From the NCBI RefSeq assembly GCF_014205055.1, contig NZ_JACHMS010000001.1, positions 1,426,001 to 1,490,000 on the forward strand: DNA of 64,000 nt, in the 5' to 3' direction. The position numbers and the translations under genes are program-made. The DNA is from Streptomyces luteogriseus (GTDB lineage Bacteria > Actinomycetota > Actinomycetes > Streptomycetales > Streptomycetaceae). Shown one piece after another: positions 1 to 10,417 of the stretch. The notes under the pieces are model-generated. The model searched no databases, was not told the origin of the DNA, and saw nothing but the letters and a program-made list of their open reading frames with translations. How positions within the stretch are numbered: the first letter of the stretch is position 1; the number at the start of each line of letters is the position of its first letter.

Positions 1-1181
1 CCGCCGCCCTTGCCGATCAGCAGGCCGCCCTCGCGGGCCGCCTCCTGGACGGCCGCGGCGGTGAGCGGATCGGCCTCGTCGGTCCCCGGTTTCGTGATCT
101 CGATGCCGATCATCAGCCCGCGTCCGCGTACCTCCCGTACGGCCGGGACCTGCGCGGCGACGGCCCGCAGCCGCTCGATGAGCAGGCCGCCGACGCGCCG
201 GGCGTTGCCCTGGAGATCGTGCTCCAGCAGGTAGGTGAGGTTGGCGAGGCCCGCCGCCATGGTGATCTGGGTGCCGCCGAAGGTGGAGATACTGTTGGAG
301 TCCAGGCAGTTCATGATCTCGGAGCGGGCGACGACCCCGCCGATGGACATGCCGTTGCCGATGCCCTTGGCGAAGGTCATGATGTCGGGCGGCCCGTTGC
401 GCCCGTGGGCCTGCCAGCCCCAGAAGTGCTCGCCGGTGCGGCCCCAGCCGGTCTGCACCTCGTCGGCGATCCACAGGATGCCGCGCTCGTGCAGCACCTC
501 TCGGAAGGCGGCGTACAGCCCGTCCGGCGGGGCCGTGAAGCCGCCGACGCCCTGGACGGGTTCGGCGATCAGCGCGGCCGGTGCGCGGGTGTGACCGAGC
601 AGGTCCTTGAGGTCCTCGACGCAGGCCGCGATGTAGGCGTCGTCGCTGAGGGAGGCGAACGGGCCGCGGGTGCGCACGCCGCCGTGCACGTACAGCGTCT
701 GGAGCGGGGAGAGCGAGGTCGGGGACCAGCCGCTGTTGCCGGTGATGCCGACGGCGCTGAAGGAGCGGCCGTGGTAGCTGTTGCGCATCGCGAGGATCGT
801 GTTGCTGCGCCGGTACGCCGTGGCCAGCAGCAGGGCGGTGTCGTTGGCCTCGGTGCCGGACGTGGTGAAGAAGACCCGGGCGTCCGGGATGCCGCTCAAC
901 TGCGCGATGCGCTCGGCGAGTTCCACCATCGGGCGGTTGAGGTACAGGGTCGAGGAGTGGATGATCCGCCCGGCCTGCTCGGTCACCGCCTTGGTCACCT
1001 CGGGCAGCGCGTGCGCCGTCATGGTGGTGAGGATGCCGCCGAAGAAGTCGAGGTAGCGGTTGCCCTGGGCGTCCCAGACGTGGCGGCCCTCGCCGTGGGT
1101 GATCTCGAGGGGCTCCTCGTAGTAGAGGGCGAGCCAGTCGGGGAGCACGGCCCGGTGGCGGCCCAGGAGGTCGTTGGTCAC
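1..1181 (-). CDS. Class III aminotransferase (PLP), 3' end outside window
   Basis: Translating the minus strand from a GTG at 1181 gives about 393 codons open to the window edge, so the C-terminus is missing. The fold-type I aminotransferase signature is clear: DEVQTGWGRTG (the cofactor-site Asp) and then TFAKGIGNGMSIG, whose Lys should form the PLP Schiff base. Class III enzymes of this type move the amino group from beta-alanine, beta-aminoisobutyrate or similar omega-amino acids to pyruvate or 2-oxoglutarate. The start overlaps the stop of the upstream nitrilase-family gene by 4 bp (GTGA), so the two are translationally coupled. That pairing suggests reductive pyrimidine or beta-amino-acid breakdown, with the amidohydrolase making the beta-amino acid and this enzyme deaminating it. 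The exact substrate cannot be read from sequence. Confidence 0.9.
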   Translation of the reverse strand, partial: MTNDLLGRHRAVLPDWLALYYEEPLEITHGEGRHVWDAQGNRYLDFFGGILTTMTAHALPEVTKAVTEQAGRIIHSSTLYLNRPMVELAERIAQLSGIPDARVFFTTSGTEANDTALLLATAYRRSNTILAMRNSYHGRSFSAVGITGNSGWSPTSLSPLQTLYVHGGVRTRGPFASLSDDAYIAACVEDLKDLLGHTRAPAALIAEPVQGVGGFTAPPDGLYAAFREVLHERGILWIADEVQTGWGRTGEHFWGWQAHGRNGPPDIMTFAKGIGNGMSIGGVVARSEIMNCLDSNSISTFGGTQITMAAGLANLTYLLEHDLQGNARRVGGLLIERLRAVAAQVPAVREVRGRGLMIGIEITKPGTDEADPLTAAAVQEAAREGGLLIGKGG

Positions 1182-2020
1182 GGCTGCACCAGTCCTTCGT
1201 AGGCGTCGGGGCGGCGGTCGCGGTAGAAGGCCCACGTCTGCCGTACCTCTTCGATGAGGTCGAGGTCGATGTCCCGGATCACGAGCTCCTCCTCGCTGTC
1301 GCTGGCGACGTCTCCCACGAACTGCCCGCGCGGGTCGACGAAGTAGCTCGTGCCGTAGAAGTCGTTGTCGCCGTACTCCTCCTGCCCGACCCGGTTGATC
1401 GCGGCGATGTAGTACCCGTTGGCGACGGCGGCCGCGGGCTGCTCCAGGCGCCACAGGTGGGACGACAGGCTCCGGTGGGTCGCCGAGGGGTTGTAGACCA
1501 GCTGGGCCCCGGCCAGGCCGAGCTGCCGCCAGCCCTCCGGGAAGTGGCGGTCGTAGCAGATGTACACGCCGACTTTGCCGGCCGCCGTGTCGAAGACGGG
1601 CCAGCCGAGGTTCCCGGGCTTGAAGTAGAACTTCTCACGGAAGCCCTTGAGCTGGGGGATGTGGTGCTTGCGGTACTTGCCGAGGTAGGTGCCGTCGGCG
1701 TCGATCACGGCCGCGGTGTTGTAGTAGAAGCCGGGCTGCTCCGCCTCGAACACCGGCGCGACGATCACCATGCCGGTCTCGCGGGCGAGCGCCCGCATCC
1801 GCCGCACGGTCGGCCCGTCGGGGACGGGCTCGGCCCAGCGGTAGTGCTCCGGCTCCTCGACCTGACAGAAGTAGGGGCTGTTGAAGACCTCCTGGAAACC
1901 GATGATCTTCGCGCCCCGGCGGGCCGCCTCGCGGGCGTGCTCCTCGTGTTTCGCCACCATGGACTCGGTGTCGCCGGTCCAGGTGGCCTGGACCAGGGCG
2001 GCACGTACGACGTTGGCCAT
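1178..2020 (-). CDS. Nitrilase-superfamily amidohydrolase (beta-ureidopropionase/N-carbamoyl amidase type)
   Basis: A 280-aa carbon-nitrogen hydrolase of full family length. The catalytic triad is visible as Glu44 in GFQEVF, Lys118 in YRKHHIP and Cys155 in YICYDRHFPEG. Enzymes of this branch hydrolyse N-carbamoyl-beta-amino acids or N-carbamoylputrescine to amine, CO2 and ammonia in the cytoplasm. The ATG at 2020 has a GGAG-type site just upstream (GAAGGAGCAGCTC). The gene is first in a two-gene or longer operon with the aminotransferase and is preceded by a strong inverted repeat at 2049-2077. Pairing with an omega-aminotransferase favours beta-ureidopropionase. N-carbamoylputrescine amidase is the main alternative. 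Confidence 0.88.
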   Translation of the reverse strand: MANVVRAALVQATWTGDTESMVAKHEEHAREAARRGAKIIGFQEVFNSPYFCQVEEPEHYRWAEPVPDGPTVRRMRALARETGMVIVAPVFEAEQPGFYYNTAAVIDADGTYLGKYRKHHIPQLKGFREKFYFKPGNLGWPVFDTAAGKVGVYICYDRHFPEGWRQLGLAGAQLVYNPSATHRSLSSHLWRLEQPAAAVANGYYIAAINRVGQEEYGDNDFYGTSYFVDPRGQFVGDVASDSEEELVIRDIDLDLIEEVRQTWAFYRDRRPDAYEGLVQP

Positions 2021-2048
2021 GAGCTGCTCCTTCGACGCGAGTCTGCGC

Positions 2049-2077
2049 CTCTACGCCCGTAGAAGCGGGCCGTAGAG
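2049..2077 (-). promoter_or_regulatory. Inverted repeat upstream of the nitrilase operon
   Basis: CTCTAC-GCCCG, a 6-nt loop, then CGGGC and GTAGAG, with a single bulged base. This is an 11-bp imperfect stem centred about 43 bp before the nitrilase start. The heptamer TCTACGG also recurs in direct orientation on the minus strand. It could be the operator of a local repressor or a leader hairpin. No regulator gene lies nearby to decide. Confidence 0.45.
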
Positions 2078-2189
2078 CCACGAACGTAAGCCTCTGGCAC
2101 GGGGTTGCCAAGACCATCGTCGCCAACCCGCGGGGCATTGCGCGATTCACACTCCTGTGGGTGAGCCACCCGGGGCGCGACCTCGCCGG

Positions 2190-4595
2190 TCAGGCGGCGA
2201 ATCCGGCGACCCGCAGGGCGTGCACGAGATCCCATCGGCGCTCGACCGACACGCCCTGGGCGGCCTCCAGCAGGAGCGGTACGAGGCGCTGCGGATCGGG
2301 CTCGGCACTGCGGGCGGCCTCCTCTGGGGTGCGGGCCCTGACGTACGCGTCGAGCAGGACGCGCACCTCGCGGTGGCGCCTCTCGGCGGTCAGGCCGAGT
2401 ACGGCCTCTCCGACCTCTCCAGGGGGCCGTGCGACCCCCTGCCGCAGCATCTGGCGCCCGTCCCCCGCCCGCCCGGCCGCGACCAGCGCGTCGGCGGCGG
2501 CGACCAGCCGCCCGGCGGGCAGCGAGGCGGCCTCCCACAGCAGGGTCTGCCAGTCGGCCTCCAGCCCGGCGATGCGCAGCCGCTCCGCGAGCAGCGGAAA
2601 CCGGCCGGGCTCCCACGACGCGACCTCGGCCAGCAGGGCGTGGGCCTCCCCGCTGCGCCCCTCGCCGCGCAGCCGGGCCAGCAGGTCGACGGTCCGCTCG
2701 ACCTCGGCCAGGTCCGCGGCCCCGACCGCGCCGCCCTCCCGCGCCGGACGCTCCACCACGGCCTCCTCCGCGGCCCCGGCGAAGCGCGCACCGCGGGGAG
2801 TGCGGCCGGTGGCCGCGGGGGCTGGTGCGGGCAGGGTCGGTACGACAGCGGGCGGTACGACGACGGGTGCGGCCTCCTCTTCGGCCATCCCGGCGAAACG
2901 GGCACTGCCGCGGCGCCGTTTACGCGCTTTGGGGGCGGGGGGTTCAGGGGGTGGGGCGCTCGGCGCACCGGGCGTGCCGTCCGCGACGACTTCCCCGGGC
3001 ATGCCCCGGCCGACCGGGCGCTGCGGGGTGTGCTGCCCGCCCCCGGCCCTGGCCGGGCCGGAGAACGCACCGGGTGTCGCCCCGGGGCCGGACAGGCCGA
3101 CCCGATCCTGCTGCGCCTGCCACCCCGCCCCGGAACCGGCCGAGTCGCGAAAGGCGTCGGGCGCCGCCCCACCACCGGCCTCCCCCGAGCCGGACCGGCT
3201 CGCCGAATGCCCCTGCGCCTGCCACCCCACCTCACCCCCGGCCGGGTCGGCGGTTGTCGCCGCGGCAGCAGCCTCCCCGGGGCCGGACCGGCCGGCCCGC
3301 TGCCGTTCCGCCTGCCACCCCACCTCACCCCCGGCCGAGTCGCGGAACGCCTCGGACACCGCCCCACCACCGGCCTCCCCCGAACCGGACCGGCTCGTCG
3401 AATGCCCCTGCACCTGCCACCCCACCTCACCCCCGGCCGAGTCGCGGAACGCCTCGGGCGCCGCCCCACCACCGGCCTCCCCCGAACCGGACCGGCTCGC
3501 CGAATGCCCCTGCGCCTGCCACCCCACCTCACCCCCGGCCGGGTCGGCGGGTGTCGCCGCGGCAGCAGCCTCCCCGGGGCCGGACCGGCCGGCCCGCTGC
3601 CGTTCCGCCTGCCAACCCACCTCACCCCCGGCCGAGTCGGCGGACCTCTCGGGGGTCGTCCCGCCACCCGCCTCCCCCGAACCGGACCGGCCGGCCCGCT
3701 GCCGTTCCGCCGGCCAACCCGCCCCGGAACCGGCTGGGTCGGGGAACGCGTCGGGCGCTGCCCCGGCGGCGGGTTCTCCGAAAGCGGGTCGGCGCATCGG
3801 GGGCTGCCGGGCGGCCCACGCGGCGTCCAGGTCGGCGGTGCCGGGCTGGCCGGAGGAGCCGGTCGGCGCCTGGTCGGGTTCGGCGCCCGCAACGGCCTGG
3901 CCGGAAACGCCCTGGGTGGCCGGACGCTGTCGGCCGGCCGACCCGTGCCCCGGGTCGGCAGCCCCGTACCGGTCCGCCGACGCTGAGGCCGAGCCCGTGC
4001 CGCCGGGCTGCGGCGCCGCGGCCGCCGATCCCGCCCCGGCGCCGCGCGGTCCGTCACCGTCGCGCCACGCCGCCGGCACCCCCTGTTCGCGCCGGTCCAG
4101 GTGAGCCATCCGGGCCCGGAGCTCGGCGCACCGGGCCCGGGCGCGTTCGTGGTCGTCGCGTGCCCAGGCCAGGTCCAGGCGCAGGGCGTCGGCCTGTTCG
4201 CGGGTCGTGGCCGAGGTCAGGTGACGGGCGAGGGCGGCCTGGCGTTCGGCGGCGTACTTCTGTTCGCGGAGCATGACGCCGAGGCGATCGCCGAGGGCGT
4301 CGCGGCCCCCGGGCCGGGTGTCGTACACCGCGAGCGCGGCGGCGTGCATCGCGCGGGCGCGCTCCGACTCCGGGCCGGCTCCGCCCGGACCGTACTGCCC
4401 GGCGAGGTCCCGCAGCAGCGCCTCGACCACGTCCCAGGGCGGCACCTCGCGCCCGTCGAGACAGGCCCGCATGCCCTCCGGGTCGCGCTGCCAGAACACC
4501 GCGCACCAGCCGCCGGACGGATCGAGGCGTGCCAGCAGACCATCCAGGTAGGTCGCGAACTCCCCGACTTCAGCCGGGAGTTGATCCGCCGCCAT
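2190..4595 (-). CDS. Hypothetical protein with central tandem repeats
   Basis: An 801-aa protein with no catalytic motif I recognise. Residues 1-180 form a folded-looking, charged, helix-rich N-terminal region rich in Arg and Ala. About residues 270-500 consist of tandem units of 31-34 residues built on GWQAQGHSASRSGSGEAGGG with variants such as AERQRAGRSGPGEAAAAAT. About 570-801 is an Ala/Leu/Arg-rich, probably alpha-helical C-terminal domain. No signal peptide or membrane segment is visible. The ATG at 4595 has GGAGTTGAGCG just upstream. It lies 98 bp downstream of the XRE regulator on the same strand. Similar Streptomyces proteins are often labelled as tegument-like by low-complexity similarity, which is not a functional assignment. 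Role unknown. Confidence 0.7.
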   Translation of the reverse strand: MAADQLPAEVGEFATYLDGLLARLDPSGGWCAVFWQRDPEGMRACLDGREVPPWDVVEALLRDLAGQYGPGGAGPESERARAMHAAALAVYDTRPGGRDALGDRLGVMLREQKYAAERQAALARHLTSATTREQADALRLDLAWARDDHERARARCAELRARMAHLDRREQGVPAAWRDGDGPRGAGAGSAAAAPQPGGTGSASASADRYGAADPGHGSAGRQRPATQGVSGQAVAGAEPDQAPTGSSGQPGTADLDAAWAARQPPMRRPAFGEPAAGAAPDAFPDPAGSGAGWPAERQRAGRSGSGEAGGGTTPERSADSAGGEVGWQAERQRAGRSGPGEAAAAATPADPAGGEVGWQAQGHSASRSGSGEAGGGAAPEAFRDSAGGEVGWQVQGHSTSRSGSGEAGGGAVSEAFRDSAGGEVGWQAERQRAGRSGPGEAAAAATTADPAGGEVGWQAQGHSASRSGSGEAGGGAAPDAFRDSAGSGAGWQAQQDRVGLSGPGATPGAFSGPARAGGGQHTPQRPVGRGMPGEVVADGTPGAPSAPPPEPPAPKARKRRRGSARFAGMAEEEAAPVVVPPAVVPTLPAPAPAATGRTPRGARFAGAAEEAVVERPAREGGAVGAADLAEVERTVDLLARLRGEGRSGEAHALLAEVASWEPGRFPLLAERLRIAGLEADWQTLLWEAASLPAGRLVAAADALVAAGRAGDGRQMLRQGVARPPGEVGEAVLGLTAERRHREVRVLLDAYVRARTPEEAARSAEPDPQRLVPLLLEAAQGVSVERRWDLVHALRVAGFAA
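3090..3780. repeat. In-frame tandem repeats inside the 801-aa gene
   Basis: Units of about 93 and 102-105 bp share CTGCCACCCCACCTCACCCC or close variants, near 3219, 3312, 3414, 3519 and 3612. They are arranged as a higher-order repeat of about 300 bp: the stretch at 3236-3325 recurs at 3536-3625 almost unchanged. All units keep the reading frame, so this is protein-level repeat expansion, and copy number is likely to vary between strains. Confidence 0.85.
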
Positions 4596-4693
4596 CGCTC
4601 AACTCCCGTGAGGCCGGAGCATTCCGCCCCGTAGGCAACACCAGTCGTGTTACGGACGTGCTACAGGGAGTTTTCACGCGCGGCGCGGGTGCC

Positions 4694-4945
4694 TCAGAGG
4701 GGCACCAGCACGCACTGCCCGGCCAGGTCGTCCATGGACAGCTCGAGGACTCCGGCCAGCGCGGCCACCGTGAAGAAGGCCGGGGTCGGGGCCCGACCCG
4801 TCTCGATCTTCCGGAGGGTCTCCGCGGAGATGCCCGCGCTCGCCGCGATCTCCGTCATGCTCCGGCCACCACGCGCCTCGCGCAGCAACCGGCCGAGCCG
4901 CTCGCCGCGTTCGCGCTCTTCAGGGGTGAGAGGGGTGCGCACCAT
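4694..4945 (-). CDS. XRE-family helix-turn-helix regulator
   Basis: An 83-aa one-domain regulator. The helix-turn-helix spans about residues 28-70, with MTEIAASAGISAETLRKIETG as the recognition unit, followed by a short helix (LAGVLELSMDDL). It has the small-repressor size with no sensor domain. It is transcribed divergently from the methionine aminopeptidase gene across only 32 bp. A -10-like TAGAAT ends 6 nt before its ATG, so it is probably leaderless. The palindrome at 4958-4967 in the shared promoter is a plausible autoregulatory site that would also control map. Confidence 0.85.
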   Translation of the reverse strand: MVRTPLTPEERERGERLGRLLREARGGRSMTEIAASAGISAETLRKIETGRAPTPAFFTVAALAGVLELSMDDLAGQCVLVPL

Positions 4946-4951
4946 GCCCCC

Positions 4952-4970
4952 ATTCTAATACCGGTATAGT
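4952..4970. promoter_or_regulatory. Divergent overlapping promoters with palindromic operator
   Basis: The 32-bp gap between the two genes contains TATAGT (4965-4970) for the rightward gene, 7 nt before its ATG, and TAGAAT (4957-4952, minus strand) for the leftward gene, 6 nt before its ATG. That spacing is typical of leaderless transcripts in both directions. Between and overlapping them is the perfect palindrome ATACCGGTAT (4958-4967). A repressor bound there would shut both promoters. Confidence 0.55.
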
Positions 4971-4977
4971 AATTGGC

Positions 4978-5745
4978 ATGGTGGAGCTGAAGACGGACAC
5001 TTCTATCGACGCGATGTACGAGGCGGGCCAGGTCGTCGCCCGGGCCCTGACGGCCGCACACAAGGCCGCCGACGTGGGCGTCTCCCTGCTGGAGCTGGAC
5101 GAGGTGGCGCACGGCGTGCTGCGCGAGGCGGGCGCGACCTCCCCCTTCCTGGGGTACCGCCCGTCCTTCGCACCGACCCCCTTCCCCGCCGTCCTGTGCG
5201 TCTCGGTCAACGACGCGATCGTGCACGGCATCCCGGACCGCTACCGCCTGCGCGACGGCGACCTGGTCTCGATCGACTTCGGCGCCGAACTGGGCGGCTG
5301 GGTCGGCGACTCGGCGCTCAGCTTCGTCGTGGGCACCCCGCGCGCGGCGGACCTCCGCCTGATCGAGACCGCCGAGCGGGCCCTCGCGGCCGGCATCGAG
5401 GCCGCTGCCGTGGGCAACCGCATCGGCGACATCGCCCACGCGATCGGCACGATCTGCCGCGGCGCCGGTTACGGCATCCCGGACGGCTTCGGCGGCCACG
5501 GCATCGGCCGCCGCATGCACGAGGACCCCGGCGTGCCGAACGAGGGCCGCCCGGGCCGCGGCATGCGACTCCGGCACGGCATGGTGCTGGCGATCGAACC
5601 CATGGTCGTCGCGGGCGGCGGGGATGACTACCACGCGGCCCCCGACGGCTGGACCCTGAAGACGAACGACGGCTCGCGCGCGGCCCACGCGGAGCACACG
5701 GTGGCGATCACGGACTCGGGGCCGAGGATCCTGACCGCACGCTGA
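4978..5745 (+). CDS. map: Type I methionine aminopeptidase
   Basis: A 255-aa cytoplasmic dimetal enzyme that removes the initiator Met from nascent proteins. The ligand set is present in order: the His of VNDAIVHGIPD, the Asp of SIDFGAELGG and the second Asp of GDSALSF, the His of GFGGHGIGRRMHEDP, the Glu of LAIEPMV, and the final Glu of HAEHTVAI. Length is normal for the short bacterial form, with no N-terminal zinc-finger extension. The ATG at 4978 sits 7 nt after a TATAGT -10 box, so the mRNA is probably leaderless. Streptomycetes usually carry several map genes. This one is an isolated gene paired with an XRE regulator rather than in the ribosomal operon, so it is likely a regulated secondary copy. 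Confidence 0.93.
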   Translation: MVELKTDTSIDAMYEAGQVVARALTAAHKAADVGVSLLELDEVAHGVLREAGATSPFLGYRPSFAPTPFPAVLCVSVNDAIVHGIPDRYRLRDGDLVSIDFGAELGGWVGDSALSFVVGTPRAADLRLIETAERALAAGIEAAAVGNRIGDIAHAIGTICRGAGYGIPDGFGGHGIGRRMHEDPGVPNEGRPGRGMRLRHGMVLAIEPMVVAGGGDDYHAAPDGWTLKTNDGSRAAHAEHTVAITDSGPRILTAR

Positions 5746-5829
5746 CATCGGCCGGAATTGCCCGGATGCATCCCAAAGGTGCCCCTCGTCGGCGATCGTG
5801 CGAAGGTGTTCTACGAGCGCGCCCCAGGT

Positions 5830-5853
5830 GTAACCGGCTGCCACCCGGGTTAC
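5830..5853. promoter_or_regulatory. Inverted repeat GTAACC-N12-GGTTAC upstream of the clp gene
   Basis: A perfect 6-bp inverted repeat with a 12-bp spacer, 72 bp upstream of the clp start. Related GTTACC/GGTAAC elements occur before the secreted hydrolase gene near 11230-11260. A DNA-binding site for a dimeric regulator is possible. I cannot name the regulator. Confidence 0.35.
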
Positions 5854-5924
5854 CCGACCCCGGCACGTCGACCAGCGAGGGCGTCCCCCGCCCGCGCGCC
5901 GGGGACGCCGGGAACGGAAGGCCC

Positions 5925-8458
<2,534 letters not shown>

Positions 8459-8459
<1 letters not shown>

Positions 8460-8487
8460 GGGCGCGGGGAACTGCGCGACCAGCCCC
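8459..8487. repeat. Streptomyces-type GGGGC...GCCCC hairpin repeat / bidirectional terminator
   Basis: GGGGC at 8459-8463 and GCCCC at 8483-8487, with an inner GCG/CGC pair around CGGGGAACT, form a hairpin exactly at the clp stop codon and facing the convergent ggt gene. The text GGGGCGCGGGGAACTGCGCG is a repeat I know from many Streptomyces 3' ends. It most likely terminates clp transcription. Confidence 0.65.
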
Positions 8488-8507
8488 CACGCACCCGCAC
8501 ACGGCAA

Positions 8508-10313
8508 TCAGCGCACGGGCCGCACCACCATTGCCGACCCACCACCACGCCGCACGGTCTCGGCGGCTGCCAGCCACTTTCCTCCGGGCAGCCGCTGAAC
8601 CCCCGTCGCCGCCCCGATCTCCGGGTTGACCTTGAAGGAATGCCCGATCGCTTCGAGCTGCTTCCTCACATCACTGTCGTACAGCCCGGGCTCCACCTCG
8701 GTCTGCGCGGCGTTCCGCTGACTCGCCCGCGGCGCCGCGATCGCGTCGACCAGCGGCAGCCCCCGGTCGACGAACCCGGTGAGCGTCTGCAGAACGGTCG
8801 TGATGATCGTCGCGCCACCCGGCGACCCCAGCGCCACCACGGGCCGGTGGTGCCGGTCCAGCACGATCGTCGGCGAGATCGACGACCGCGGCCGCTTACC
8901 CGGCCCGGGCAGGTTCGGGTCGTGCACGGCAGGGTTCGCCGGGGCGAAGGAGAAGTCCGTCAGCTCGTTGTTGAGGATGAACCCTCGCCCGGGGACGGTG
9001 ATCCCGCTGCCGCCGGTCTGCTCGATGGTGAGGGTGTAGGCGACGACGTTGCCCCACTTGTCGGCCACCGTCAGGTGTGTGGTGCTGTCGCCCTCGTACG
9101 TCGTCGGAGCCGCCTTGTCCCCCGAGCCGCAGCGCGCGGGGTTGCGTGGGTCCCCCGGCGCCACGGGACTCGTGAGTACCGCGTCGTCCTTGATGAGGCA
9201 CTCGCGCGAGTCCGCGAACCGCTGCGACAGCAGCTCCTTCGTCGGCACGTCCTCGAACGCGGGGTCGCCCACCCAGCGCCCGCGGTCGGCGAAGGCGATC
9301 CGGCTCGCCTCGATGAAGCGGTGCAGGTACTTCGCCTTGCTCGCCTTGGACAGGTCGGTCCGCTCCAGGATGTTGAGCGCCTCACCGACCGTCGTTCCAC
9401 CGGAGGAGGACGGCGCCATGGAGTAGACGCCGAGGCCGCGGTACGAGGTCCTGGTGGGCGCCTGGAGCTTGGTGCGGTAGGCGGCCAGGTCCTTCGCGGT
9501 CAGGTCGCCGGGGCGGGCGTTCCAGCCCGAGGCGGGATCGACCGGCGGCTTGTTGACGGTGTCGACGATGTCCCGGCCGAGCCGCCCGCGGTAGAGCGCG
9601 TCGACGCCCTTGTGTCCCAACTCCGCATACGTGCGGGCGAGATCGGGGTTCTTGAAGGTGGAGCCGACGACCGGGAGCCGTCCGCCCGGCAGGAACAGGT
9701 CGGCGGTGTCCGGGAAGTAGCGGAAGCGGGCCTCGTTGGACGCCGTCTGCGAGCGGAAGGTCTCGTCGACGGTGAACCCGTCGCGTGCCAGCCGCTCGGC
9801 CGGCTTCAGGACACTCGCGAGCCGCTTGCTGCCCCACTGGTCGAGTGCGGTCTGCCAGGTGGCGGGCGTGCCCGGCGTGCCGACGCTCAGGCCGCTGCTG
9901 ACGGCGTCGGCGAAGGCGAGGGGCTTGCCGTTCTCGAGGAACAGGTTCTTGTCGGCGCTCAGCGGGGCGGTCTCTCGACCGTCGATGGTGCGGACCGTGC
10001 GGGACTCGGCGTCGTAGTAGACGAAGTAGCCGCCTCCGCCGATACCGGCGGAGTAGGGCTCGGTGACGCCGAGCGCGGCGGCCGTGGCGACGGCGGCGTC
10101 GACGGCGTTGCCGCCCTTCCTCAGGACCTCGATCCCGGCGGCGGAGGCGTCGGGATCGACGCTGGAGACGGCGCCCCCGTAGCCGACGGCCAGCGGGGAT
10201 TTCTCACCGCCGGGGCTCTGCGCGGCGGGTGGCGGCGCCGCCGCTCCCACCGACACCACCACGGCGGCCGAAACCGCCAGGACCGTCAGATTCCGTGCCA
10301 CAGGGCGACGCAT
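8508..10313 (-). CDS. ggt: Gamma-glutamyltransferase, secreted
   Basis: A 601-aa Ntn-hydrolase precursor that cleaves gamma-glutamyl bonds of glutathione-like and other gamma-glutamyl compounds. A signal peptide is evident: MRRPVARN, a hydrophobic stretch (LTVLAVSAAVVVSVGAAA), then a Pro/Ala cleavage zone. The large subunit carries GGNAVDAAVA. The autoprocessing/catalytic Thr is in STTHLTVADKWGNVVAYT, followed by the small subunit with LNNELTDF. Near the end GSPGGATI forms the oxyanion region. I start at the ATG at 10313 because GGAGG lies 5 nt upstream. An in-frame GTG at 10319 overlaps that site and is less likely. The gene is convergent with clp and divergent from a small membrane-anchored protein gene. 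Confidence 0.92.
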   Translation of the reverse strand: MRRPVARNLTVLAVSAAVVVSVGAAAPPPAAQSPGGEKSPLAVGYGGAVSSVDPDASAAGIEVLRKGGNAVDAAVATAAALGVTEPYSAGIGGGGYFVYYDAESRTVRTIDGRETAPLSADKNLFLENGKPLAFADAVSSGLSVGTPGTPATWQTALDQWGSKRLASVLKPAERLARDGFTVDETFRSQTASNEARFRYFPDTADLFLPGGRLPVVGSTFKNPDLARTYAELGHKGVDALYRGRLGRDIVDTVNKPPVDPASGWNARPGDLTAKDLAAYRTKLQAPTRTSYRGLGVYSMAPSSSGGTTVGEALNILERTDLSKASKAKYLHRFIEASRIAFADRGRWVGDPAFEDVPTKELLSQRFADSRECLIKDDAVLTSPVAPGDPRNPARCGSGDKAAPTTYEGDSTTHLTVADKWGNVVAYTLTIEQTGGSGITVPGRGFILNNELTDFSFAPANPAVHDPNLPGPGKRPRSSISPTIVLDRHHRPVVALGSPGGATIITTVLQTLTGFVDRGLPLVDAIAAPRASQRNAAQTEVEPGLYDSDVRKQLEAIGHSFKVNPEIGAATGVQRLPGGKWLAAAETVRRGGGSAMVVRPVR

Positions 10314-10417
10314 CCGCACCTCCAGTCAAAGGCCGTCCGCGCAGCTTAATTCATCGCCATGGCCGCGTCAGGGAGGCGTCGAACACCGGTGCGTCGGGCC
10401 CGCTACCATGCGCGCCC

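Noticed and set aside
3090..3780. Regularly spaced repeats resembling a CRISPR array
   Set aside because: Units are 93-105 bp, keep an open reading frame and have no short unique spacers. They are protein repeats.
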